DNA of 59,458 nucleotides from the NCBI GenBank assembly GCA_002706265.1, contig PAKU01000010.1, positions 1 to 59,458 on the forward strand, read 5' to 3'. Positions 9,075-16,749 of this stretch are shown here, in pieces. The notes under the pieces were generated by a model. That model did not search any database and was not told where the DNA came from. It was given only the letters and a program-made list of their open reading frames with translations. Position numbers and translations under genes: made by a program. How positions within the stretch are numbered: the stretch's first letter is position 1; each line of letters starts with the position of its first letter. The DNA is from Polycyclovorans sp. Lineage in GTDB: Bacteria > Pseudomonadota > Gammaproteobacteria > Nevskiales > Nevskiaceae.

Positions 9075-10919
9075 TCAGAACAGATCGGCTTTGTCCACGT
9101 TTTCGGTTGCGGGCAGCGCGTCGCGCGAGGCGATCCAGTCGCCCGTGATCATCTGCGCATAGCTCATGCCCGGCCCGACCATCGGATAAACGCCGGCTTC
9201 ACCATCAATGTGCACTTCGAGGAACGCCGGGCCCTTGAAGGCGACAAACTCGGCGATCACGGTTTCAAGATCTTCCTTGCGGGTGATGCGCTTGGCGAAC
9301 GCGTAGCCATCGGCCTCGGCGGCCTTCACGAAATCTTTCTGGTGCAGGCTCTTGTCTGAGGCGGCGTAGCGGCTGTCGAAGAACAAGCGCTGCCACTGCC
9401 GCACCATGCCGTCGCCGAAGTTGTTGAGCACCACCACCTTGACCGGCAGGTTGTAGGTGGTCACCGTTTCCAGTTCGCCGAGGTTCATGCGGATCGACGC
9501 ATCGCCATCGATGTCGATGACGATCTTGTCGGGCCGGGCGAACTGCGCGCCGATGGCGGCGGGCAGGCCAAAGCCCATGGTGCCCATCGACCCCGAGGTG
9601 AGCCACAGGCGAGGTTCCTTGAAATCAAAGTACTGCGCGGCCCACATTTGGTGCTGCCCGACGCCGGTCGACACCACGGCTTCGCCACCGGTCAGTCGGT
9701 TGATGGCCTCGATCACCGCGTAAGGCTGGATCGCCGCCGATTCGCGGTCGTAGTTCAGCGAATGACGTGATTTGAGCTCGGCAATATGCTGATGCCAGTC
9801 GCGATAATCCGGCGCGAAGCCGCGCGCCTGCAGATGCGCGTGCAGGTCTTCAATGGCCACAGCCAGCTCGCCCACGTGGTGCCACTGCACGCGCTTGACC
9901 TTGTTGATCTCGGCGGGATCGATGTCGAAGTGCGCCACGGCCTTGGCGCGCGGGGCAAACTTGTCGGGCACGCCGGCCACACGGTCATCGAAGCGCGCAC
10001 CAAGGGTGATGAGAAAATCGCAGTCTTCAACCGCATAGTTGGCGTAGGCGGTGCCGTGCATGCCCAGCATGTGCAGCGACAGGTCGCCGGTGGTGTCGAC
10101 CGCGCCAATGCCCATCAGTGTGGTGGTGACCGGCAGGCCATAGGCGTTGGCGAATTCACGAATCGCCGGGGCCGCGTTGCCGTTGATGGCGCCACCGCCC
10201 ACGTACAGCAATGGCCTGCTGGAGGCCTTCAACAGCGCTTCGAAGGCGCTGCAGGACTCGGTGCTCAGGCGATTGCGGCGCACCTCGGCCAGCCGTGCCC
10301 GGTAGCCGGGAATCGGCAGCACGCCCTCGCCCTGGAACACCAGATTGGCGTTCTGCACGTCTTTGGGAATGTCGATCACCACCGGGCCGGGGCGCCCGGT
10401 ACGCGCCACTTCGAAGGCGGTGCGCATGGTGGCTTCCAGTTTGGAGGCATCGGTAACCAGGAACACGTGCTTGGCGCACGGCGCCATGATCGAGCTGACC
10501 GGCGCTTCCTGAAAGCCGTCCGAGCCGATTGCAGCGGTCGGCACCTGGCCACAAATGACGACGATGGGAATCGAGTCGGCCATGCAGTCGCGCACCGGCG
10601 TCACCGTGTTGGTCGCGCCCGGGCCCGAGGTCACCAGGCACACGCCCACCTGTCCGGAGGCACGCGCGTAGCCCGCCGCCATGAAGCCGGCGGCCTGCTC
10701 GTTCGCGGGGACGATCAGCGGCATTTTTTCGGCACCTTCGGCGGTGCGATGTTCGCGGTTGTAGCGGAACACGGCATCGTAGGTGGGCAAAATGGCGCCC
10801 CCCGAATAGCCAAAGATCACGTTGGTGCCCTCGTCGGCGAGCACCTGAACGACAATCTCGGCGCCGCTGAGTGTCTGTGAAGCGAGAGGATGTTTGGCGA
10901 GAGGGCGCGACATCGTCAT
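9075..10919 (-). CDS. ilvB: acetolactate synthase large (catalytic) subunit
   Basis: The 614-residue product is a ThDP-dependent acetohydroxyacid synthase that makes 2-acetolactate and 2-aceto-2-hydroxybutyrate for valine, leucine and isoleucine synthesis. The N-terminal domain has GYSGGAILPTYDA and the catalytic Glu, E74, in VPANEQAAGFMAAGYAR; the middle FAD domain has TLGARFDDRVAG; the C-terminal ThDP/Mg motif is DIDGDASIRMN followed by VVVLNN. Start ATG at 10919; MSRPLAKH begins two residues later and is an alternative. No small regulatory subunit (ilvN/ilvH) lies on either side, unlike most ilv operons, so this is an isolated catalytic gene. The subtype (IlvB, IlvI or IlvG) cannot be settled here and the symbol is provisional. 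Confidence 0.88.
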   Translation of the reverse strand: MTMSRPLAKHPLASQTLSGAEIVVQVLADEGTNVIFGYSGGAILPTYDAVFRYNREHRTAEGAEKMPLIVPANEQAAGFMAAGYARASGQVGVCLVTSGPGATNTVTPVRDCMADSIPIVVICGQVPTAAIGSDGFQEAPVSSIMAPCAKHVFLVTDASKLEATMRTAFEVARTGRPGPVVIDIPKDVQNANLVFQGEGVLPIPGYRARLAEVRRNRLSTESCSAFEALLKASSRPLLYVGGGAINGNAAPAIREFANAYGLPVTTTLMGIGAVDTTGDLSLHMLGMHGTAYANYAVEDCDFLITLGARFDDRVAGVPDKFAPRAKAVAHFDIDPAEINKVKRVQWHHVGELAVAIEDLHAHLQARGFAPDYRDWHQHIAELKSRHSLNYDRESAAIQPYAVIEAINRLTGGEAVVSTGVGQHQMWAAQYFDFKEPRLWLTSGSMGTMGFGLPAAIGAQFARPDKIVIDIDGDASIRMNLGELETVTTYNLPVKVVVLNNFGDGMVRQWQRLFFDSRYAASDKSLHQKDFVKAAEADGYAFAKRITRKEDLETVIAEFVAFKGPAFLEVHIDGEAGVYPMVGPGMSYAQMITGDWIASRDALPATENVDKADLF

Positions 10920-11166
10920 GACCAGTAAATTCCGAGTAAGGCTGAAAACCGCGCTTTATACCACGCCGCCGGATCGGCAATTGCGTATTCCGGCCGATAG
11001 GCGCAGGGTCTTGGGGCCTGCGGGCCGCCGCCGCCCAGTGGCGGCATTGGCATGATGGGAGGGCTATTTTTAGGGTGGTTCATGCACAGGGCATCTGAAA
11101 TACTGTTGAAGACGGCAGGCACAAGCACGCCGCGATAAGAACGAAGTTCCACGTTGAGGAGGATGT

Positions 11167-12522
11167 ATGTTCAAGCGAGTACTCACGGCGTCCGCCGTGG
11201 CGGCATTGATGACATTACCCACCCTTTCAACCGTCGCCGCCCGTGACGTGTCCCAGCTGGGGGTGTCGCTGACGCCCATGGGCGCCGAGAAAGCCGGCAA
11301 CGCCGATGGCAGCATCCCGGCATGGGAAGGCGGTCTGCTCATGGGTCGTCCCGCAGCCGGCCGCGAGCGGGCACCGGCCGAATACCCCACCAGCAGCGAC
11401 AAGCCCCTGTTCACCGTCACCTCGGCCAACCTCGACCAACACCGCGAGATGCTGACGCCGGGCGCGCTGGCCCTGTTTGCCAAGTTTCCCGACTCGTACA
11501 AGATGCCGGTCTATCCGACCCGTCGCACCGGCAACGCGCCCGATTTCGTTTATGCCGCGACCCTGAAGAACGCCAAGAACGCCAGCCTTGAGAATGACGG
11601 CGAATCTCTGGTCAACGCCTCGGTTGGTATTCCGTTCCCGATTCCCGAAAACGGCAAGGAAGTCATCTGGAACCACAAGCTGCGCTATCACGGTGAGGGC
11701 CTGCAGCGCTGGAACGTGCAGCTGGCAGTGCAGACCAACGGCAGCTTCGTCCCCTACAAGATTCGTGAAGACGTGCGCTTTCACTACAACGTGAAGGGCG
11801 CGACGCCCGAAAGCCTCGACAACGTCATCATCTACTTCCTGCAATTCACCACCTCGCCGGCGCGACAGGCAGGGAACGTGCTGTTGGTGCACGAGACCAT
11901 GGACCAGGTGGCCGAAGCCCGTCGGGCCTGGCTGTACAACCCCGGCCAGCGCCGCATCCGCCGCGCCCCCAACGTGGCCTACGACAACCCCGGCACCGGC
12001 GCCGATGGCCTGCGCACCAACGACCAGCTCGACTCCTTCAATGGCGCCACCGACCGCTACACCTGGGACATCATCGGCAAGCGGGAAATGCTGCTGCCGT
12101 ACAACGCCCACAGGCTGGCGGACGACAAGGTCAAGTACGCCGACATTGTCCAGCGCAACCACCTGAACCAGGACCTCACCCGTTACGAACGCCGCCGCGT
12201 CTGGGTGCTGGACTCCAACCTCAAGCCCGGCACCACGCACCAGTACAAGCGCCGCACGTATTACATCGACGAAGACACCTGGACCATCCTCGCGGTCGAC
12301 ATCTACGACGGTCGCGACCAGCTCTGGCGCGTGCAGGAGTACCACCCCGTCATGGTGCCGTGGCTCAAGGCCGTGGGGCCTGCGCTGGCCACGGTGTACG
12401 ACCTCAACGCCAACCGCTATCTGGTCATGGAAGCCTCCAACGAAGAGCCGCTCTTCGAAGAGCGTGACTGGGACGTCGACCACTTCACCACCGGTTCGGT
12501 GCAGCGGATGGCCACACGCTGA
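11167..12522 (+). CDS. DUF1329 family periplasmic/outer-membrane protein
   Basis: This 451-residue protein has a signal peptide (MFKRVLTASAVAALMTLPTL, cleavage near AA-RD at residue 25). It then shows the DUF1329 hallmarks: LTPMGAEKAGNADGSIPAWEG, a YKMPVYPTRRT-type central segment and YKRRTYYIDEDTW toward the C-terminus. The fold is related to the LolA/LolB-like lipoprotein carriers, hinting at handling a hydrophobic ligand; the actual ligand is unknown. Family members usually sit beside DUF1302 genes and RND exporters. Here the DUF1302 gene is about 9 kb upstream. A very strong Shine-Dalgarno GAGGAGG lies at 11156-11162, and the gene is followed by its own terminator. Confidence 0.88.
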   Translation: MFKRVLTASAVAALMTLPTLSTVAARDVSQLGVSLTPMGAEKAGNADGSIPAWEGGLLMGRPAAGRERAPAEYPTSSDKPLFTVTSANLDQHREMLTPGALALFAKFPDSYKMPVYPTRRTGNAPDFVYAATLKNAKNASLENDGESLVNASVGIPFPIPENGKEVIWNHKLRYHGEGLQRWNVQLAVQTNGSFVPYKIREDVRFHYNVKGATPESLDNVIIYFLQFTTSPARQAGNVLLVHETMDQVAEARRAWLYNPGQRRIRRAPNVAYDNPGTGADGLRTNDQLDSFNGATDRYTWDIIGKREMLLPYNAHRLADDKVKYADIVQRNHLNQDLTRYERRRVWVLDSNLKPGTTHQYKRRTYYIDEDTWTILAVDIYDGRDQLWRVQEYHPVMVPWLKAVGPALATVYDLNANRYLVMEASNEEPLFEERDWDVDHFTTGSVQRMATR

Positions 12523-12562
12523 TGCCCTCCGCCACTTTGGCGGCCTGATGCACCGCAACTGC

Positions 12563-12584
12563 AAACCCCGCTCCGGCGGGGTTT
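12563..12584 (+). terminator. terminator after the DUF1329 gene
   Basis: AAACCCCGC (12563-12571) pairs perfectly with GCGGGGTTT (12576-12584) around the loop TCCG. The T-rich stretch TTTCTGCTTT follows. Confidence 0.7.
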
Positions 12585-12630
12585 CTGCTTTGGGCTTGCC
12601 TTGACCGCCGGGCGCCCTCCACCATGGGCC

Positions 12631-13044
12631 ATGTTGCAGATCAACGACCACCTTGCCGTGCCGCTGGCAGAAATCGAGCTGGACGCCATCCGCGCCCAGG
12701 GCGCGGGCGGACAGAAGGTGAACAAGACCTCCAGCGCCGTGCACCTGCGTTTCGACATTGCAGGCTCATCGCTGCCGGATGACTGCAAGGCCCGGCTGCT
12801 GGCGCGCCGCGATCGCCGGCTCAGCAGCGACGGGATTCTGGTGATCAAGGCGCAGCGCCACCGCACGCAGGAGGCCAATCGCGATGACGCGCTGCAACGC
12901 CTGGCCGAGATCATCCAGCGCGCGGCAACCGTGCCGGTGAAACGCAAGGCCACCCGGCCAACGCGGGGCGCGCAGCGGCGGCGTGTCGACACCAAGGTGC
13001 AACGCGGCCGGGTGAAGGCCTTGCGCAGTCGCATCGACGACTGA
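12631..13044 (+). CDS. arfB: alternative ribosome-rescue factor ArfB (peptidyl-tRNA hydrolase)
   Basis: This 137-residue protein has the RF-1 type catalytic domain with GGQ at residues 26-28 (RAQGAGGQKVNKTSSAVHLR), but no codon-recognition domains. The C-terminal tail is strongly basic (VKRKATRPTRGAQRRRV and RGRVKALRSR); in ArfB this tail enters the empty mRNA channel so that the GGQ can release nascent chains from stalled ribosomes. Length matches E. coli YaeJ/ArfB (140 residues). I use the ATG at 12631; the in-frame TTG at 12601 would add ten non-conserved residues. It is convergent with the LysR gene. Confidence 0.93.
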   Translation: MLQINDHLAVPLAEIELDAIRAQGAGGQKVNKTSSAVHLRFDIAGSSLPDDCKARLLARRDRRLSSDGILVIKAQRHRTQEANRDDALQRLAEIIQRAATVPVKRKATRPTRGAQRRRVDTKVQRGRVKALRSRIDD

Positions 13045-13046
13045 CC

Positions 13047-13065
13047 GGCGCCCGGCGCGGGCGCC
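13047..13065. terminator. G+C-only hairpin between arfB and lysR
   Basis: GGCGCCC (13047-13053) and GGGCGCC (13059-13065) form a 7-bp stem with a 5-base loop in the 37-base gap between two convergent stops. There is no T tract, so it may only stabilise the 3' ends or assist Rho. Confidence 0.4.
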
Positions 13066-13081
13066 GCGGGGCCACACCGCC

Positions 13082-13963
13082 TCAGACCAGCTGCAGCAGG
13101 TTTTGAATCTGCGCGGCATCGGCCTCGTCGGCGCGGTGAATCAGGCTCAGGCGTGCCTTGGGCACCGCGCCGGCAATGGCGCGGTAGCTGACCCCGTCAA
13201 TCTGAGCCTGTTGCATCGAGGCGGGCACGATGGAAACGCCCATGCCCGCGGCGACCAGATTGACGATGGACGTCACCTGCGAGGTTTCCTGCACCACCCG
13301 CGGCAGAAAGCCGACCCGGTGGCAGGCGCGCAGAATCTCTTCATGCAGCCCGGCGCCCACGGCGCGGGGGAACAGCACGAAGGGTTCCAGCGACAGCGCC
13401 ATCAAGGGCAATCGCCTGCGGCGGCTCAGCGGATGGCCCGAGGGCAGGGCAATGACCAGGTCTTCGCTCATCAGCGGCGTTTCCACCAACCCCTCCTCGG
13501 GGGCCAACAGGGGGCGAATGAAGGCGGCATCCATGCGCCGCGCAAGAACGGCGGCCGCAAGCAGCGGCGTGGTGCCTTCGTCCAGGCTCAAGGCCACGGT
13601 GGGGTAACGGCGACGAAACTCACGGATCACCCCCGGAATCAGCGGGTGAAACGGGGCCGAGTTGATCATGCCCAGCCGCAGGCGCCCCAGTTCTCCGCGC
13701 GCAACGCGGCGCACGCGCACCTCAGCCTGCTCGGCCTGCTGTATCAACGCCCGGGCATCATCGAGCAGGGCTTCGCCGGCGGGCGTCAGTTCCACGCCGC
13801 GCGGCAATCGGCGAAACAGCGCGGCGCCCAGGTGCTGCTCCAGCGCCTTGATCTGCTGCGACAACGGTGGTTGCGCCATGCCCAGTTGCCGGGCGGCGCG
13901 GGTGATATGTCGCGCTTCGGCAACGGCAACGAAGTAACGCAGTGCGCGCAGCTCAAGTGGCAT
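13082..13963 (-). CDS. LysR-family transcriptional regulator, divergent from aceE
   Basis: The 293-residue protein has a winged helix-turn-helix at residues 1-60 (LRALRYFVAVAEARHITRAA, then AQPPLSQQIKALE) and a periplasmic-binding-protein-like effector domain from about residue 90 (LRLGMINSAPFHPLIPGVI; VAAGMGVSIVPAS). The ATG at 13963 is preferred; the frame extends to a TTG at 13981, which would overlap the inverted repeat in front of the gene. The effector domain looks like the BenM/CatM-type group that binds small carboxylates, but the ligand is unknown. It is divergent from aceE with a 92-base gap, a typical arrangement for a LysR protein controlling its neighbour. E. coli uses the GntR-type PdhR for this purpose instead. 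Confidence 0.85.
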   Translation of the reverse strand: MPLELRALRYFVAVAEARHITRAARQLGMAQPPLSQQIKALEQHLGAALFRRLPRGVELTPAGEALLDDARALIQQAEQAEVRVRRVARGELGRLRLGMINSAPFHPLIPGVIREFRRRYPTVALSLDEGTTPLLAAAVLARRMDAAFIRPLLAPEEGLVETPLMSEDLVIALPSGHPLSRRRRLPLMALSLEPFVLFPRAVGAGLHEEILRACHRVGFLPRVVQETSQVTSIVNLVAAGMGVSIVPASMQQAQIDGVSYRAIAGAVPKARLSLIHRADEADAAQIQNLLQLV

Positions 13964-13964
13964 A

Positions 13965-13980
13965 TGCAAATCGTATTGCA
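13965..13980. promoter_or_regulatory. inverted repeat TGCAA-N6-TTGCA in the lysR/aceE intergenic region
   Basis: The two perfect 5-bp half-sites (13965-13969 and 13976-13980) lie just upstream of the lysR start and about 75-90 bases upstream of aceE. Spacing and position fit a LysR recognition site. A possible aceE promoter downstream is TTGGAC (13998-14003), 18 bases, TTAGAG (14022-14027). Confidence 0.45.
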
Positions 13981-14055
13981 AAAGCAGAAATCATATATTG
14001 GACGTCTTGAGCGCCGGCGGCTTAGAGTCGTTGGCAGATCAACGAGGAGATTCAA

Positions 14056-16746
14056 ATGGCGGCGTCCCCCCCCGAGCGCGACCCCAACGAAACCCAGGAA
14101 TGGCTGGACGCGCTTGACGATGTCCTGCGTGAGCGGGGTCCGCAGGCCGCGCATGCGCTGCTAGAAGACCTGATCACCCGGGCACGCGGCAAGGGCGCCT
14201 TCATCCCGTTTTCGCCCAACACCCCGTACGTCAACACCATTCCCACCGCGCTTGAAGCGCAGTCACCGGGCGATCACGCGGTGGAGTGGCGCATCCGCAG
14301 CCTGACCCGCTGGAACGCGACCGCGATGGTGGTCAATGCCAACCGTGAGCACGCCGGCATTGGCGGGCACATCGCCAGCTTTGCCTCCAGCGCCACGCTG
14401 TACGACGTGGGCTTCAACCATTTCTGGAAGGGCGCGGACCACGAAGACGGCGCTGATCTGGTCTACATTCAGGGCCACGTCACGCCGGGCATTTATGCGC
14501 GCGCCTACCTTGAGGGGCGCATCAGCGAGGCGCAGTTGCAGCGCTTCCGCATGGAGGCCCTGGCGCCCGGCCTGTCGAGCTATCCGCACCCGTGGCTGAT
14601 GCCCGAGTTCTGGCAGTTCGCCACCGTCAGCATGGGGCTGGGGCCGATCATGGCGATCTACCAGGCGCGGCTGATGAAGTACCTCGCCAATCGTGAGCTG
14701 GCGCAGAACGATCAGCGCAAGGTCTGGGTGTTCTGCGGTGACGGCGAGATGGACGAGCCGGAAAGCCTCGGTGCCATCGACATTGCCGCCCGCGAGCAGC
14801 TCGACAATCTGATCTTTGTCGTCAATTGCAACCTGCAGCGGCTCGACGGCCCGGTGCGCGGCAACGGCAAGATCATCCAGGAGCTGGAAGGCAGCTTCCG
14901 GGGTGCGGGCTGGAACGTCATCAAGGTGGTCTGGGGCAGCGGCTGGGACGCGCTGCTGGCCCAGGACACCAGCGGCAAGCTGTTGCAGCTGATGAATGAA
15001 ACCGTGGACGGCGAATACCAGAACTTCAAGGCCAAGGGCGGCGCCTACACGCGTGAAAAGTTCTTTGGCAAATATCCTGAAACCGCGCGTCTGGTCGCCA
15101 GCTGGACGGATGAACAGATCGCCGGCCTGCAACGCGGCGGGCACGATCCGCACAAGGTTTACGCCGCCTACCACGCCGCCGTGCGGCATACCGGCACGCC
15201 CACCGTGATTCTGGCCAAGACGGTGAAGGGCTACGGCATGGGCGAGGCCGGCGAAGGGCAGAACATCACCCACCAGCAGAAGAAGATGGGCGAGGAGGCG
15301 CTGAAGAAATTCCGCGACCGCTTCCAGATTCCGGTCACCGACGAGCAGATCAAGGACACCCCGTTCTACCGCCCGGCCGAAGACTCCGATGAAATGCGCT
15401 ACCTCAAGGCCCGCCGCGAAGCACTGGGCGGGCCATTGCCACGCCGCACGGTCAAGCCGGTCAGCCTGAGTTTGCCGCCGGCCTCGGCCTATGAGCGCCT
15501 GCTGGCCGACACCGGCGAGCGTGAAATCTCCACCACCATGGCCTTCGTGCAGCTGCTGCAAACGCTGATCCGCGACAAGAAGATCGGCAAGCAGGTCGTG
15601 CCCATCGTGCCCGACGAGGCGCGCACCTTCGGCATGGAGGGCATGTTCCGCGCGCTGGGCATCTATTCCATCGTCGGTCAGAAGTACGAGCCGCAAGACG
15701 CCGACCAACTGGCGTATTACAAGGAAGACGTCAAAGGGCAGGTGCTGGAAGAAGGCATCACCGAGGCCGGTGCGATGTCGAGCTGGATCGCCGCCGCCAC
15801 CAGCTACGCCAACCATGGTGTGCCGCTGCTGCCGTTCTATATCTACTACTCGATGTTCGGCTTTCAGCGCGTCATGGACCTGTGCTGGGCCGCAGGCGAC
15901 ATGCGCGCCCGCGGCTTTCTGCTGGGCGCCACCGCCGGGCGCACCACGCTCAACGGCGAGGGCCTGCAGCACGAAGATGGCCATTCGCAGGTCATGGCCG
16001 CACAGATTCCCAACTGTCGCGCCTACGACCCCGCCTTTGCCTACGAGCTGACCGTGATCATCCGGCACGGCATGCAGCGCATGTTCGTGGACGGCATTGA
16101 CGAGTACTACTACCTGTCGCTGTACAACGAAAATTACAGCCACCCGGCACTGCCGCCCGGCGTGGAGACCGGCATCGTCAAGGGCCTGTATCTGCTGCGC
16201 TCGGCCGAGGCCGCCAAGCACGACCTGCACGTGCAACTGCTGGGCTCGGGCGCCTTGCTGCGGGAAGTGATGGCCGCGGCCGACCTGCTCGCCGAAGAGT
16301 GGGGCGTCACCAGCGACGTGTGGAGCGCGCCCAGCTTTTCGGAGCTGGCGCGCGAAGCTTGCGAGGTGGAACGCTGGAACCTGCTGCATCCCACCGAGAC
16401 GCCGCGCGTCGGCTACGTCACCGAGTGCCTGAAAGGCATGATGGGGCCGGCCATCGCCAGCAGTGACTGGGTCCGCGCCGTGCCGGAGCAGATTCGTGCC
16501 TACATGCCACGGGCCACCGACAACGGTGGCAGGCCGATGGCCTATCACGTGCTTGGCACCGACGGTTTTGGCCGCTCGGACAATCGCCCCGCCCTGCGCG
16601 ACTTCTTCGAGGTAGACCGCCGCTGGATCGTGGTCAAGGCCCTGCATGCACTGGCGCTGGAGGGTGCGATGCCCATGGAGCGCGTCAAGCAGGCCGCACA
16701 AATCTACGGGCTGGCCGCCAATCGCCCCGCCCCCTGGACGGTGTAA
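14056..16746 (+). CDS. aceE: pyruvate dehydrogenase E1 component (homodimeric AceE)
   Basis: At 896 residues this matches the single-chain E1 of gammaproteobacteria (E. coli 887). It decarboxylates pyruvate and passes the acetyl group to the E2 lipoyl domains. The ThDP/Mg motif begins at G228-D229-G230 in FCGDGEMDEPESLGAID and ends near LIFVVNCNLQRLDGPVRG; RSLTRWNATAMVV and HIASFASSATLYDVGFNHF are conserved AceE blocks, as is DEARTFGMEGMFR in the second domain. Shine-Dalgarno GAGGAG lies just upstream. The stop is 3 bases before aceF, so the genes are co-transcribed. No lpd (E3) gene follows within the window. Confidence 0.96.
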   Translation: MAASPPERDPNETQEWLDALDDVLRERGPQAAHALLEDLITRARGKGAFIPFSPNTPYVNTIPTALEAQSPGDHAVEWRIRSLTRWNATAMVVNANREHAGIGGHIASFASSATLYDVGFNHFWKGADHEDGADLVYIQGHVTPGIYARAYLEGRISEAQLQRFRMEALAPGLSSYPHPWLMPEFWQFATVSMGLGPIMAIYQARLMKYLANRELAQNDQRKVWVFCGDGEMDEPESLGAIDIAAREQLDNLIFVVNCNLQRLDGPVRGNGKIIQELEGSFRGAGWNVIKVVWGSGWDALLAQDTSGKLLQLMNETVDGEYQNFKAKGGAYTREKFFGKYPETARLVASWTDEQIAGLQRGGHDPHKVYAAYHAAVRHTGTPTVILAKTVKGYGMGEAGEGQNITHQQKKMGEEALKKFRDRFQIPVTDEQIKDTPFYRPAEDSDEMRYLKARREALGGPLPRRTVKPVSLSLPPASAYERLLADTGEREISTTMAFVQLLQTLIRDKKIGKQVVPIVPDEARTFGMEGMFRALGIYSIVGQKYEPQDADQLAYYKEDVKGQVLEEGITEAGAMSSWIAAATSYANHGVPLLPFYIYYSMFGFQRVMDLCWAAGDMRARGFLLGATAGRTTLNGEGLQHEDGHSQVMAAQIPNCRAYDPAFAYELTVIIRHGMQRMFVDGIDEYYYLSLYNENYSHPALPPGVETGIVKGLYLLRSAEAAKHDLHVQLLGSGALLREVMAAADLLAEEWGVTSDVWSAPSFSELAREACEVERWNLLHPTETPRVGYVTECLKGMMGPAIASSDWVRAVPEQIRAYMPRATDNGGRPMAYHVLGTDGFGRSDNRPALRDFFEVDRRWIVVKALHALALEGAMPMERVKQAAQIYGLAANRPAPWTV

Positions 16747-16749
16747 GTC

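Noticed and set aside
10916..11152. Possible ilv leader peptide and attenuator upstream of ilvB
   Set aside because: The short frame lacks a run of Ile, Leu or Val codons, and the small GC hairpins nearby lack a T tract.
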